DNA of 64,000 bases from Brachypodium distachyon (GCF_000005505.3 NC_016131.3:72643855-72707854); one strand, 5' to 3'. Positions 44,581 to 57,180 are shown, counted from the stretch's first letter. The notes: generated from the sequence alone by a model not told the origin. Translations and numbers: made by a program.

Positions 44581-45881
44581 ATCTCTGCTGGCTATGATCA
44601 GCTCCATGGGTGTGCTGGATCGAGGAACAGAGGAAAGGTGTTCGTCAGCTGCATGGTCGTCAGTGATGCGTCACTTTCAGGAAGGTAAATTAAACTGAAA
44701 CACGGAAAAAGAAAAGAAAAAAGAAAGTGATTAGCTCTAATCAATCACCAAGGACATGTAAAATATCTCAACATACTTTTTCACTCCAGTTTTGTCCTCT
44801 TACGGTCCAGTCATTTTCATTCTTTCGCGGACTGAAACCCCTTTAGACTAGACATGCATGGCTCATTCTAGACACGCAACACAACACCACATATATGTGT
44901 TCTGTACATTACATTACATTAACAACTTTATCTGTACATGCTAGGCTTGTAAAGCTTACATGTAGCTAGCTCTAGGCTCTAGCTAGCTAGGGTTGACGCC
45001 GACTCTGACTGGGCATGCAGATCGGGAGAGCCCAATGGAATGGAGTTCAGTTCACTCGAGAGAAAAATTCTTCAGATGACTCGATCGATCTGGACCGAGT
45101 TAGGCCGGCATCTGGCCTCTGCGACATGGCCAGGTGTACATGTGGTCAAATCGTCAAACTAACAACAGTAGTAGCAAGCATCTGCATCCATTCGAAATGC
45201 TTTCTTCAGTTCTTCTCTGCGTCCGCAACTCTGCATATGCTTTTGGAGGATGGGGACATGCACAATGCACATACATGTACGATTAAATCATAGCATATTT
45301 AAAAGCGGTTAATGCCGTGTTTTGCTGGACACCTATTGCGGCCTAACAATTAAGAGCGCGAGTACTAACCTTATAACAGCAAGCTGTGGCCTCTTCGGTC
45401 GATCGGTAGTCGTCAGAGTCCAAAAAGCTCCTACAGGGAAAACGTTTGTTTAATCTAGTCTTTTTGAGGCCATTTGGTCCTGTCTGGGGCTCCTTTTTCG
45501 CTGTATGTTTATCTGTCTATCTCTCTATCCTGCTGCAGATGAAGGCATGGGGGTGATCTCGCGCATGCAGCAGGAGCACACAACGAACATGCATGATAGA
45601 TTTGATTCGGGAAGGCCGGTGGATATGATGATATTTTAGAGGACCTAGCTGTACACGTAACTTGGATTGCTGACAAGCAATTCAAAAAAATAAACACTGA
45701 TTTACGGTATATATGAGCTGAGTATATGTTCCTAAATCCAGTGAGAGTCCATCTCTAATCGACCGATTTCTTTGTTCCTAAGCCCTGCTGAGAGCCTCCG
45801 TCGCAAGTGCAACGGGGTTTCGCTGGCGTCTAAGGAATATCTACAAAGCCAAATCATGTTCCGTTAGACATAAGATCTTTA
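44581..45881. other. Intergenic, nothing recognised
   Basis: No gene supported in this AT-rich stretch. Confidence 0.35.
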
Positions 45882-45946
45882 CCCCCCCTTCCCCCCCCCC
45901 CACCCCCCCCCCCCCCCCCCCACACACACACAACACACACACACAA
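45882..45946. repeat. Microsatellite: C runs followed by (CA)n
   Basis: Runs of seven, twelve and nineteen or so C, broken by tt and a, lead into cacacacacacaacacacac. Such a tract is highly slippage-prone, and its length in an assembly is uncertain. Confidence 0.95.
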
Positions 45947-46120
45947 AAATGATTTAGAAATTCTACTCAGGCCCTTGCATTTTCATACTATGAGCTTCAA
46001 ATTTTTATGCCTTCGCCCCCCTAATAAATCGTCTCTTCCATTATGTGATACAAAGTACGTGGTATGTAGGAAATCTCTATGTTTATACCATGGTAATCAG
46101 TTAATCTGTGTTGTGGCTGA

Positions 46121-46480
46121 GTTGTGATAGCTTTCATGCTGGATTTAGCTCGGTAGGACGGGCTTAGTACTTTTTTCCCCCAATAAAGACGCGGTTAGGA
46201 CTTTAGGTAAAAAATGATTTCTTTTACTCAATATAGCTAGCACGCATTGACCCTGAAATGCTTATTTACTTGTAGTAAACATTGAACCCATGATTTTAAC
46301 ATCTTCCCTCGTTGGTGGAAAAGAATGTCCACCCACTTGCTAAGTTGAAAATTGCAATGCTCATGAGTGTAGACCTTTTGCTTTCACTTTTCAGTCTTCT
46401 CAATGTTTTGCAAACTATCTATAGAGTAATAGCTTACCTTGTAGGATACACTAGACCAATTAGGTAAGCATGCAACTTTG
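46121..46480. repeat. Dispersed repeat, copy A
   Basis: Shares order and sequence with 58930-59152: gatagctttcatgctggattt, cctcgttggtgga, cacttgctaagttgaaaatt, gcaatgctcatga and ccttgtaggatacactaga. This copy is longer; the other lacks about 150 bp of the inside. No coding frame is conserved between them. Confidence 0.75.
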
Positions 46481-47000
46481 CATTTGAAAAACCCTAGTCC
46501 AGATCCCCAACATGTAAACATTTGGGACCCACTAGTCAGCCACTTATACCGAATTAAACATGTATAGTCAAATACTACTAGCAAGTATATTATACTAGTG
46601 CTTAGTTTACTAGGACTTGAGACCACCAACATCTCCATTTCTAAATACGGTGGCCGGATCGACGCTTATCTTAATTTACACCACGCACGTACACGCGTAA
46701 AAGGCATGGGATCGATAACCATCGTATGCTCGATGATTGATTAGGAATTTACAATACAATAGACTAAAGGGGTGTAAAGATGCTTGCAAGATTTAACCAT
46801 CTCTAGAGCATTGCATCACGCCACCACACACACAACATTCTAGTAGAAGGAGCTAGCTTTTTGTCAGAACCAAAACGATAATATAATACCATGGTGAGAA
46901 GCTTAGCCGCAAGTGGGAGTGGAATTGTTAACTCGGTCGCTGCTGTGGCGAGCGACAATGACGCGACGTCGATCGCCTCTCAACTCTGGCAAAGAGCTCA
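46481..47000. other. MYB gene upstream region
   Basis: Promoter-side sequence of the MYB gene. Apart from the TATA box at its right end, no motif can be named with confidence. Confidence 0.4.
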
Positions 47001-47007
47001 TATAAAT
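47001..47007 (+). promoter_or_regulatory. TATA box of the MYB gene
   Basis: TATAAAT within gctcatataaatgccggg, 175 bp upstream of the MYB start codon. Transcription would start near 47030-47040 and give a leader of about 140 bases, a normal plant arrangement. Confidence 0.65.
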
Positions 47008-47175
47008 GCCGGGCAACGGCTCGGAGATTCTAGTTGTCATACAAGCCGGGAACCTCGATAGATAGATATAGCTGATATAGCCATCGAGGATACTATTTGT
47101 AGCTAATCAATTAGCCATATAGAGATTAGTTAAGTAAGGATATATAGATATATACTCCAGCTAGCTTAGTGTTGC

Positions 47176-48159
47176 ATGGACGCGATAAGCAGCTTGATGT
47201 TGCAGGGGGGCTGGAGGAAGGGCCCCTGGACTGAGCTGGAAGACAGGCTGCTGACCGAGTATGTGCAGCAGCAGGGCGAAGGCAGCTGGAACTCCGTTGC
47301 CAAGCTCACTGGTAATGAATCCATTTAACGTCCTTAATCTCTGTATAGTTCTTAAGATTCATTCGTCAGAATTGTTAATGGATGTTGATTGCGTGTTGTA
47401 TATGTGTTTCTGGATCAGGGCTGCGGCGGAGCGGGAAGAGCTGCCGGCTGCGGTGGGTGAACTACCTCCGGCCGGACCTGAAGCGGGGGAAGATCACCCC
47501 CGACGAGGAGACCGTCATCCTCCAGCTCCACGCCATGCTTGGCAACAGGTAAAGATGCATCAAATGTACAGTGCACATATGTTTATCTCTTTCTCTTTGT
47601 GTTGTGTTGGCCGGTGCCTAACTGAACCCCGGCCTTATACGTGGCGCGATGCGTGCGCAGGTGGTCGGCGATCGCGCGGTGCCTGCCGGGGAGGACGGAC
47701 AACGAGATCAAGAACTACTGGCGGACGCACTTCAAGAAGGCCCGGCCATCCAGGCGGGCGCGCGCGCAGCTGCTGCACCAGTACCAGCTTCAGCAGCAGC
47801 AGCAGCATCGGCGATACCTCCACCTGCTTCAGCAGCAGCAGATGCAGCAAGTCATGGAGCAGAACCAGCAGCAGATTCTGCAGCAGCAGCAGCAGCAGCA
47901 ACAACAGCAGGAGAAGCAGTTGCTGCAGAGTCCACAGGAGGATGACCTGCAGGCAATGCTGATGAGCATTGACATCCAGGGGACGCCGACGGCGAACGAG
48001 TGCTACTGTCCATGCCTGGTGACGTCGACGGCCACGACGCCCGATGACGTCCTGGCCGCCTCCGTCGATGAGGATGATGACGACGCGCTGTGGGACAGCC
48101 TCTGGCGGCTCGTTGACGGGGACGGCCGCTCCAGCGGAGGCGACTCCGGCGAGTACTAG
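47176..48159 (+). CDS. R2R3-MYB transcription factor with glutamine-rich tail
   Basis: Three exons, 47176-47311, 47419-47548 and 47661-48159, join in phase to 254 residues. Intron positions (after KLTG in R2, and within GNR in R3) are the two classic R2R3-MYB sites. R2 has the helix [14 protein letters not shown] and [21 protein letters not shown]3 has [20 protein letters not shown] and [20 protein letters not shown]. The three tryptophans of R2 are visible; R3 has the usual non-aromatic first position. The nuclear protein should bind MYB recognition sites. The C-terminal part contains glutamine runs (including ten in a row) and ends in an acidic segment with [11 protein letters not shown], which may act as an activation domain (inference). 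The subgroup is uncertain. Confidence 0.92.
47788..47911 (+). repeat. CAG/CAA microsatellites encoding polyglutamine in MYB
   Basis: Five in-frame CAG clusters encode Q runs. The largest, at 47881-47910, is ten codons with two CAA interruptions. Length variation would change the protein by whole residues without breaking the frame. Confidence 0.9.
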
Positions 48160-49158
48160 TGTGTTTGCGTATACTTATTACAGTACTACATACAATGTGT
48201 ATGTGTTCTGTGTGTCCCAATGTAAAGAAAGTGGAAGATCGAGGAGGTGTATAGCTGCCTTTGCTTGCAGGTTTCAGTGGCGGCAGTAGTGGTGCTTGCT
48301 TCACTTTATTAACCTCTTCCTCTTCTTTAGCCTGTCACAAAAAGTTTCTGAATTTGCAACAGCAAACATGTAATTTTGGTTTCGGTCGACATACTTAACA
48401 TGGGTTCTCAATCAAGCAGATTATCTTCAGTTCATGATTTTTCTCGAGAGAAAACGAACATCACTGCAGATCTCTAGCTAGCTGCTTGACAATATTTGTG
48501 CACCTTGTAGATCGATCCGCCGTATATATAAAATTATCATGCACGCACACATATCTTTGAAAACATGAACTGACGACAGTTGCTGAATGTCTGACATTCC
48601 TCAGTTCCTAGGGACTAGGGAGACGAGAGGAACTTCAGTCATGTGCAATATACTGCCCACTATCTGAATACTGCGATATGCTACTTACAGCAACATAATA
48701 ACTGAAACAGCCAAAGATCTTAAGAAACAGAATAAAGCAATTTGTAAGCAAATACAGATCATAAAGACACTGTTTTCAGGCTAAGTGCAATCATGGAGAA
48801 GTGTTCTCTTGCACCAACTGTGATGCTTATGGCTTGTGCGATAGATAAGTAACTAAAACATTTGCTAGTTTCGGTTGCAAAGCGCAGGATCTGCACAGGA
48901 CTAATTCAGAAATCAAGACAATGAAAGCTTATATCATTCCTATAAAATTCAAAGGTGGCATATTTATGTATAAGACAAAAAAAGAATAGCACAACGTCAG
49001 CTTCTATGACATTTATCAACCCTTAAAAACAATAATCATGTGCAACAACCAGTTGGAATCAAAAGCTGTAGAAATCAGACAAGAAAAATGGATAATCTTG
49101 AATCTCCTGCTTCTTGAAAAAATAGTCTTGAACCTCCTAATTAACCAACTTCGCAAAG
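48160..49158. other. 3' flanks of MYB and RING-vWA genes
   Basis: The genes converge here. AT-rich untranslated and spacer sequence; no further gene seen. Confidence 0.45.
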
Positions 49159-52100
49159 TTATTTTTGGAAACTTGATCCCGATGACGCAAGCTGATCCGA
49201 GAAGGATTTTGTTGGTCTGACTGGTCGACTGGAGCTGAATGAAGGAACAATTGGTGAGGATCGGTTCAACATTCCAGCGACAGAGGGCATGAGAGTCTGC
49301 GAGCGCTGCAGCATGTCAACCATGGATGGCGTCTGGTAGGTGTGAATTTGGGTGGTGAGCTCCGTCGAATCACCACGTGCGGTGGCTCTCTGCCACGAGT
49401 GCGAGCTCAGGCCTGCAAGCATGAAAGCTCTGCCCGATTCTTCGTACCTACGCCGGTTCTCCACCCTTTCCTGCATGTCCTGGATCTCTGTAATCAACGC
49501 CAAGCACTGGCTGTCCGAAGAGTGTGCTGCCTGTATCTCCAGTATCCTCTTGCGACCTTCGAGGATCAACACAGCCTGGGAGAAAGCGCCTTCCTCAGCT
49601 GCAGCCCGCGCAGCAGACATGTCCTCCATGGCTTGAACGCGATGCCACTCGCGCTCAACCTCGGGAGACATTTTACAGTCTACACAATATGCGGGACGTT
49701 GAATACTCACTTCTTCACCATATAGTTGGTTGTTCTCTGTCATGGTTGTATCTTGGTATGTACAACTTGGTTTGATCAGCACAGTCTGTCCTTCTGCAGC
49801 TGGAACACATAGAGTGATTAGAAATCCTCTCTCTTCATCTGCGTAAAGGTCACCAATATCAACTGACCCATTACGCTCATCTTCGTCTATTTGACTTGTG
49901 TAGCTGCCTGACTTGATGGAGGTAAGCACCACACCTTCGTCTACACACTCAATGCCAAGCTGCATCTCCTTAACAACAACACTGAGAAGACCACCAATGC
50001 ACTGAGCAAATCCATTTTGTATTGAACCTTCATTCTCAATAAATGAAAATGTGCCACTAGATGTCTCGGCAACAGAATGCATCGCAGCAGAGTCATGATC
50101 TGCACCGAAACCAAATGTGTGGATCTGTACATGATTACCTGTTCCAGGCAAGATTGAAGGAGGAACAAGTAGACTGTGAGTTGGCCGAACTGCATTAGGA
50201 GATGGGACTGTATAAGTGTCTTGACCATCGGAGAGAAGAATGATGCTGCAAACAGGATTCTTTAGCCGACGGTGTTCAATCACTTTAGCACCCTTTTTTA
50301 GCCCATCGGCAATGTTTGTGCCACCACCATCAACAAGGGAGTTCACAGCTTGCAAGGCTTGTTGTCGACCGATTAAGGTCATCCTGCGCAGTGGGAAGAG
50401 CCTCCGTGCTGTAGATGAGAAGGCAATCACAGACAACCGGTCATTTGGTCCAAGTGTTTGAATGACGAAGCTCATTGCACTCTTGAGAAGTGCAAGTTTG
50501 GTCCCTTTCATGCTACCACTGACATCAAGCACGGTTACGAGGTCAAGAGGTGCACGGGAGTCAACTGAGTCCGAGGACTTTAGAGCCTTGAGATGGATTA
50601 AGATAGCAAAGACCTTCTGGGTCACTGATTCTTGTATGGCTTGGAATTCTGTATATGTCTTGATTTCAACTGAACCAGTAACTGCATCGTAATTGTCCAC
50701 GGTTTCCGACTGAAGATCTATGTGCTCATCATCATTGAAAATGTCTGCCTCAGGAGTACGGAAGACAGGAAAATGATCATGTAGATTCCAACTGTAACTG
50801 TGGTTAAGCCTGCGAATAACAGCCATGTGTCCATCATCCTGGGCCCAATTTACTGGGCTTACTCTAGCTCTGCCATGAGTTGCATCTGCAGGTTGAGTTC
50901 CCTGGAAAGGAAGTTCTTTCCACTCAGCACGGCATATTGGACAGATATGGTTGCCATGCCTAACGTTTGAAGAGATACATTGAAAGTGAAATTTGTGGGA
51001 GCATTCTGCAGTAAACAACGCTTGCCCATGCCCTGTTCTCATACCACCAAGGCAGATGGCACATACTCTCTGAAATCAAGAAGGCCAGCACACACGAGTT
51101 AGCACACTAGAATCAGAGCTCGTGAATTAAGTAAAGACAGATTCAAAATTGGTTATAAAACGTGCAATGAATAACTGCATTAGAACACTAGAAACTTAAA
51201 GGGGTCATGTCATCACAGGAATGCATAACCCGCTGACGAGTGACGACTATATAATCAGAGCATTTGCCAATGTAAACAATACACAAGCACACCAAACATG
51301 CTGCAGATTTCCGTACAACTTGGTGAAAAACAGCATGAATGCAAGAGGCAATGAAACACCAGTCAAATGGAAGGGATTTACAACGCCAAAAGGACAGAAT
51401 AACTAAATGGCCGGTCAGCAACTTATCATGGAGGAAGCCTGAGAACCAGAGTTTGCATATATTAACACTTAACACAGGGATAACTACATGTAAAGCTTGC
51501 TCAGTTGCTCTAATGCACATGTAGTATGGTCAATTCGTTGCTACCAACCTATCATGCTTGATCTTTTTTTGACGGGCAAGTCAGGAGCTCTGCTGATTCA
51601 TTTAAGAAGGAAGAAACAACTGTCCATCGTCCGACAACAGGTCGTCAGACGGCGGAATTACAGGAACAGAACCTGATATTGTGCGATTAGTAGCTCGGCT
51701 ATACACGCATCAGAATCATCTACTTCTAGCAAGAGAGGCTAAATTAAACTCGCCATGTATGCACAGATAAGAAAAATAGACTGGAACATACTAATAATGT
51801 GGCTGAATGTGGAAGTATTATATAATTCTAAACGTGAAGCAGACAACAAACTGGAATGAAGTGTTTCTTAACAAGTCAATGTAAACATGTAATCTATCAC
51901 GTTGAATAAAGGAGTCTGACTCTTTAGCCTTACTGCAGAGAGCCTGAGTCAATTCAAATTAGATACACCCACCAACTAATCAAAAGTTCAAGACACATGG
52001 AAAGACAAAAGGCAAGAAAAGTATGCATATATATGAAAAGGTTAGACCATGATATTCATATAGTTCACTTTGTACAAACTACACCACGTGGCATCATAAG

Positions 52101-53195
52101 TTAAGCATGAAGTCATTCAATATCGTAGATGTTCTTCAGTGGTCTAACAGTATAACTGTATGACAGAGTAAAAAAAACATGCAACAAATCAGCTTCAGCT
52201 CAAAACTCCAAGCTCGACGCGATGGATTTTATTGATTTAAATATTTCGTTCAGATCCAGATACGCTACTTTTTTATAAATTGAACGAATTTTTTTTCAGA
52301 AAACTGACAAAAGTTATTCCGTTCCTAGTGCTTTAGCATAATTTCACATTTCACATCAATGAAATGATAACTAAAGGTGTTTATAAAAGGAAAGTGAACA
52401 GAATAAACAAGCATTCCAAAATGAGATATTTATGTCAAAGTTCATGATGCAAAAAGGTAAATCCAAGTATATAATATTAAAATTTGGGGACTGATTCGTC
52501 CGAACACGTTAGCAAGGTTACAAAGGCGCAAATTTCAGGTCATAATTTATCTTAAGCAGTCCTGTAAAAAAAATGTTAAGCAGAACTATGCGAAGGCCTT
52601 CAATTTTAAAAATAAGAAGATGAGCATGCTATTACATTGACAAAACTCAAAAAGGAAAGCACTTAAAAGGGGAACAAAATTGAAGTTTAAATGGAAAAGA
52701 CCCTTAAAGTAAGAGATAACACACACAAAAATAACCTAAACTCAGAACCTCCCTGTGTTCTTTGTTTTAGAGGTTACTATTTTACAACGAGCTGTCCCAA
52801 GAGAAAATGATGAACTCTGTCATACTCCTAAGGTGATCTTATAATACCGTCAAACCAGATTAGAACAAAATAAATAAATATTCGAGAACAATTCCACATC
52901 AAAGCAGCCGTTTCCTCCGCATATCTCCACACAGTTTGGCACGCAAGAGCAGAAAAAATAAAAAAAGGATTGAAAACCCCACCTTGGAACTCCGGCTACC
53001 AGAACTGGACATGGACAGCCGCCGCAGGGATACGGAAGGCGACTTCACCTTCTCCTCCGGCACAGAAGCCGCCGATGGTCGCGGGGACGCTTCCCTCCCC
53101 GGCGATCCATCCTCGATGGCCCGTTGGCGCTCCGGCACGAGGATGCAGAGCTTGTTGGCGAGAGCGCGCTTGGCGCGACCCCACGCCGTCGCCAT
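49159..53195 (-). CDS. RING-H2 / von Willebrand A domain E3 ligase (WAV3 family)
   Basis: Two exons, 53195-52983 and 51069-49159 in coding order, join in phase to 707 residues. Exon 1 gives a basic, serine-rich leader (MATAWGRAKRALANK). Exon 2 opens with a complete RING-H2 finger: C74, C77, C94, H96, H99, C102, C114 and C117. A vWA domain follows (about 246-430) with the MIDAS motif DVSGSMKG at 253-260, the second metal loop region DGGGTN and LLSDGQDT. A C-terminal helical region (SAARAAAEEGAFSQAV, MQERVENRRRYEESG) ends in a serine-rich tail. This order is that of the plant WAV3/EDA40 ubiquitin ligases, which act in root growth and gravity or auxin responses. All zinc ligands are present. The 1.9-kb intron is AT-rich. 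The intron was accepted because phase and both sites fit and the RING would otherwise lack its first cysteines. Confidence 0.92.
51560..51690 (-). mobile_element. LINE-type 3' tail in the RING-vWA intron
   Basis: A T-run (51563-51569) is followed by gacgggcaagtcaggagctc and tgctgattcatttaagaagg, the layout of a LINE 3' end inserted in minus orientation. No coding part remains. Confidence 0.45.
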
Positions 53196-53639
53196 TGTTG
53201 CCCACGACGAGGATCGATCCTTCTCAGGTGGCTACTCTCGCGCGGAATCGCTTCTTAGTGGAGTCGCGTGCTCGGATCAGAATGCTAGGAGTAATAGGAT
53301 CCGGAGGCGGTTGAGTCTTACCATCGCAGAGAAGATTTCGGCGGAGATCATTTATGGGAGGGGGGTCGATGAATATAAATAGGGGGACTTTTATTTGTTT
53401 TGACTTTTTCTCTAAAAGAAGTTCTGAACAAATTCTTGGTCCGTGTTTCAGAGTTTTGTAGGTATGGTTTATATGGAATCAATGTTCATACCTAGACTAA
53501 TCTCTATGTTTAAATTTGGATTTGATCATGTCAAAAAAAAATCAGAACTGATTTGTGTTGTTAGAAAATTAATTTTGTTACTTTTACATGTAGAGAGCTC
53601 CAATTTCATGACAGCGCGATGTGTACCACAAAGCAAAGT

Positions 53640-53872
53640 TTTTTTTATAAAAAAAATATATATAGTGCATGTACATCCATATTTAGGGAAATTTGAGACA
53701 AGCTAGTAATATAAGTCGGAGGAAGTATCTAATTTGTACTTCCTCCGTCCCAAATTAAATGACATGGATTTGTATCCACGCCAATTAATTCGGAACGGAA
53801 GGAGTAGTACATAGTACAAGATACTCCCTCCGTTCCATAGTATAGACAAGAATTATGAAACGGAAGAAGTAA
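53640..53872. mobile_element. Cluster of three Stowaway-type MITE remnants
   Basis: First, the right half of an element ending gtcggaggaagta (about 53640-53727). Second, a 66-bp element at 53739-53804 with cttcctccgtcccaaatta and taattcggaacggaaggag as ends and TA on both sides. Third, a 50-bp element at 53822-53871 with tactccctccgttccata and tatgaaacggaagaagta. All are shorter than full Stowaway elements, so the site has taken repeated insertions and internal deletions. Confidence 0.7.
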
Positions 53873-55723
53873 AATGGAAAGTCTAAATGGCAAGTTAGGA
53901 GTAACAAATACCTCTGCTCCCGTTGGATTATTCTGTAAGATTTCGAACTTTAATGTTAGAGGAAAACACTTTTTTACGGGTCAAAAATACTAGTAGTACA
54001 GTGAGACATTTAAGCCTCAGAAATGGGATCAGAAGGAAGAAGGCTGTCCGGTTAACATGGCTTAATAGCGTCTATACTCTGCTACAGGACATGGTCGTTC
54101 CTTTTGGCTGAGGGCATGGTCGTTATCTGGAGTGTTTCGTCGCTCCAAGCAAGAAGACGAGCGAGCAGGAATTACTTTCGTTGACGTGGCGCCTGATTTG
54201 TCCCCGTACGTACGTCTTTGGATAAACTCCAACATTATTTGCTTCTAATGAACAACACTGTGTAGCCGTTCGCGACAGGCGCCGTACAAGCCCAAGCGCA
54301 GACCGACGAGAGCATAATCGTCAAAATGTTCAACATTCCTAATCGTGATTTTACTAAGATCCGGAGGCGAGCCCAGCGTGGATTTTTGTCCGACAGATAT
54401 GATTGCGACCAAACGCCCACTAATAATTCCAAGGGCATGCGCATGCCACTTCACCGCCTTGGCATAAACGTCGGAATGCAGGGACAGATCACACATATAT
54501 ACACATCTAGCTAACTTAGTGGCGCAAGCATGTACGTCTACGCAACGGTGAAACCAGATTAAGAAACAAAATACATGTAACACACGGTATGGGGCCTATG
54601 GGCGCCCAAAAGCCTGTTTTTTTTTTTACTAAAACATCAGCCCCGATTCAATTAATTAAGGGTTGGAATTTACCGCTTTCGTGCAGAAAAAAAACATGGT
54701 TAAAGCCTGTTTTGATTGTTTGGAAGCATATGCTTGAATGGACAAAGACAAACTTAAAAGAAGGCACATCGGTGTCAGTGTTTAAGTATTGGAATCACCG
54801 GTTACTTAACAACATATAGGAATTCTTGCCGCCGGTGCGTATCAGCTGACACGACTTTATTAAATTACGGTTTTGCTATTTGTTAGGTGACTGAGAAAAT
54901 AACTATTTCTTAGTCGATGGTAACAACCTTTTGTGATTGAATTATTGAGATTCGTGTAATATTAATGTAGATCCGACGGATAAGAAAACCTAAATTGGAT
55001 GCCCGCGATTGTGGACTAAAAAATAATTATTTTTTAGACGACTAAAAAATAGACACTCCGTACTAATTCCACATAATTCCACATGTTTGCCCAGTGAGTA
55101 TGGCCACAACGTACGTGTGATCCATCGATCGTTGATTAGACGCTAGTTGCCGTGCGTCTTCGACCCGGTCAAGGTTGTGCGTGGGTGGGCCGAGTAGTTA
55201 ACATGGGCAGGATCGAATAGTGATTCCGTTGCACGTTCCTATCCAAAAGAGATCGCACGCGCTGATTCAACGTTAATTCACAAAATGGCACTGGCTAGTG
55301 TAGTCTAAACTAAAACTCACGGTGTATGATATATCAACTGACTGGAGTAACCTGCATGGATCACACCTAGCTAGTGTGGATGTATGCATGCTGGGGTCGG
55401 TCGGCAACCAAGCTACCACGAGGAGGAGACTAGCTAGCTACTCCGCCTCTGAGCCAATTGGCGTTCTTGGCACGTTGATGTCGCAAGAGCCATGCTCTGG
55501 GCCACACGTTCCGCGGCGCGGTTGGTGTGGCTTCATGCTTGGGGCTGTGGGGTTCGCACGGGACGGATTAAAATTAAACGTTCTTGTCCTTTCCGTACCC
55601 CTCCTCTTAGTGTAGTTTAATTTAAACGTTATTCTAAGTATTCTAGAACATTCTCAACCATGCCTTGCTATTCTTCAACACTTTATGAAAAGGTTAAATT
55701 TTTCATTATTTGCTAACTATAAA
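53873..55723. other. Intergenic, nothing recognised
   Basis: No credible gene, RNA gene or repeat end seen. Short frames only. Confidence 0.35.
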
Positions 55724-55926
55724 TAGGTGTGGCTATATCTCACGGGTTTGATTTTTAAGAAAAAGACTTAAATCACGGTTGACAAATCATAAACGATGGA
55801 TTAGTATTCTGGACAACGTTTCAATCTTTTTCTTTTCATGTTCGCTCCAATCTTAAAGCACGAACCATAGTCAATGGTTGAAGATTCAACTTATCTCTAA
55901 AACTCAGATGACTTATTAGATATACC
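55724..55926 (+). repeat. Dispersed AT-rich repeat, copy 3
   Basis: Opens with gtgtggctatatctcacggg and tgatttttaagaaaaagac, continues ttgacaaatcataaacgatg and caatcttaaagcac. It matches the copy at 36917 and, inverted, 33210-33500. Confidence 0.5.
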
Positions 55927-56180
55927 AAAACTGCTATAAATAAATACCAATTGAGTTTGCTAGCTTACCTTGTAAACATCCCACTTTAGTTTTCCATCAA
56001 TACACTAGCTTTCACAGTCTATTGGAAATTCTTTTTGTGCTCATCTAAAGTAACAAAAACGCTATAAATAAATACCAATTGAGTTTGCTAGCTTACCTTG
56101 TCAACATCCCAATTTAGTTTTCCATCCATGCACTCGCTATATAATAGTCTATTGGGAATTCTTTTAATGCCCATCTAAGT
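55927..56180. repeat. Tandem duplication, two units of about 127 bp
   Basis: Both units carry ctataaataaataccaattg, agtttgctagcttacc, ttgt-aacatccca, tttagttttccatc and gtctattgg-aattctttt. They start at about 55927 and 56054 and differ by scattered substitutions and a small indel. Confidence 0.88.
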
Positions 56181-56824
56181 AATAGTACGAACGACTTCTC
56201 ATGCATCAACACTAGTGCCCAGTCAAGTAATGCACACCTCGTTGTTTACCATATTACTTTTTTCATATTTGTTGATTTTTCTCTCTCATATTGATTGGCT
56301 CAATCGATAGATGTAAGCCATTTGCAAATTTTTGCAAGCATGTTGTTGTCAGATTGAAAGAAAAACGACCTTACGATAAAAACATGATGAAAATGGAAAT
56401 ACACCTCTTCACTTTGCCATGTCTGTGCAGCAAATCAACGAGGAAAAATACATTTACTTCTAAGGGAAGGACCATAGTGGTTCATGTGGCTGCATCTGTC
56501 AATGAGAAATTGGCAATTGCTGATTTTCTTTGAAACGTTGCCCAATTGTGTCAGTTTGCGTCAGGAGATTGCTTGCAAGAATCGATAATCGTTATCATGG
56601 ATTTTGAATATGCAAGACAAGAATGAAAATACGGCATTGAACTAGCTGACAAGGAGTGTAAGAATGTTTAGTTTTCTACCGGGGAATAAACATGTAGGAA
56701 TAGATTTAACAAATGTTAAATAGGGGGGACAAAGTGGGTGGCGAAGCCATGGAATTCGCAGATGATAAAAGGGTCGGGTTGAGGAGAGTGCGCGGTAAAA
56801 AAATTTAACTTTCTCAATTATCTC
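56181..56824. other. Intergenic, nothing recognised
   Basis: AT-rich; an 80-codon frame at 56291-56533 has no known domain. Confidence 0.35.
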
Positions 56825-57180
56825 ATGGCGCGCATCGTTTTGGTCCTCTTGCTCGCGTCTTCGTCGGAGCAGTCGGCGATAGGGTCGTCGACGACATGCT
56901 CTTTACGCCGCCACCGCCTGCGAGTAGGACGTCGTCAAGCCAAGCACCACTGCCGTCGCCAGCGCCGCAGCAGCCTTCGCTATCGTATGATGCTCTCTCC
57001 CACACACGGTTTGAGTTTCCAGCGACTCGCCGCCACCTCTACGAGGTGATGATGGTACTGCAGCCTGCTTGTCACAGTTTTGTGTATCATAGGGACCAAA
57101 TGCTCTATGGCCCCCACCCTTCTACCCTAGCTGAGTTGTTCGTGGCATCTTTGAGTGACAGGCCGTCGCACTCGAGGTGA
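56825..57180 (+). pseudogene. Decayed relative of the 102-aa membrane-protein gene, joined to repeat module
   Basis: Starts atggcgcgcat... and reads MARIVLVLLLASS, like the start of the gene at 62767 (MARQEVALLVLV). The segment corresponding to RFFTPPPPP is reached only in another frame (MLFTPPPPAS from 56896), so a frameshift separates them. Directly after it the frame runs into the 0.37-kb module shared with 62311-62675 (SLSYDALS ... FEFPATRRHLYEV). No intact gene is left. Confidence 0.5.

Noticed and set aside
46384..46638. Shared short peptide (VACLPN.SSVSYKV) between frames at 46384 and 59101
   Set aside because: It comes from the dispersed DNA repeat, and the frames diverge outside it; not a gene family.
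40522..47000. Search for tRNA, known plant microRNA precursors or CRISPR-like arrays
   Set aside because: No cloverleaf-like sequence, no mature microRNA I know, and no regularly spaced repeats were found by eye. A covariance-model scan would be needed to exclude RNA genes.
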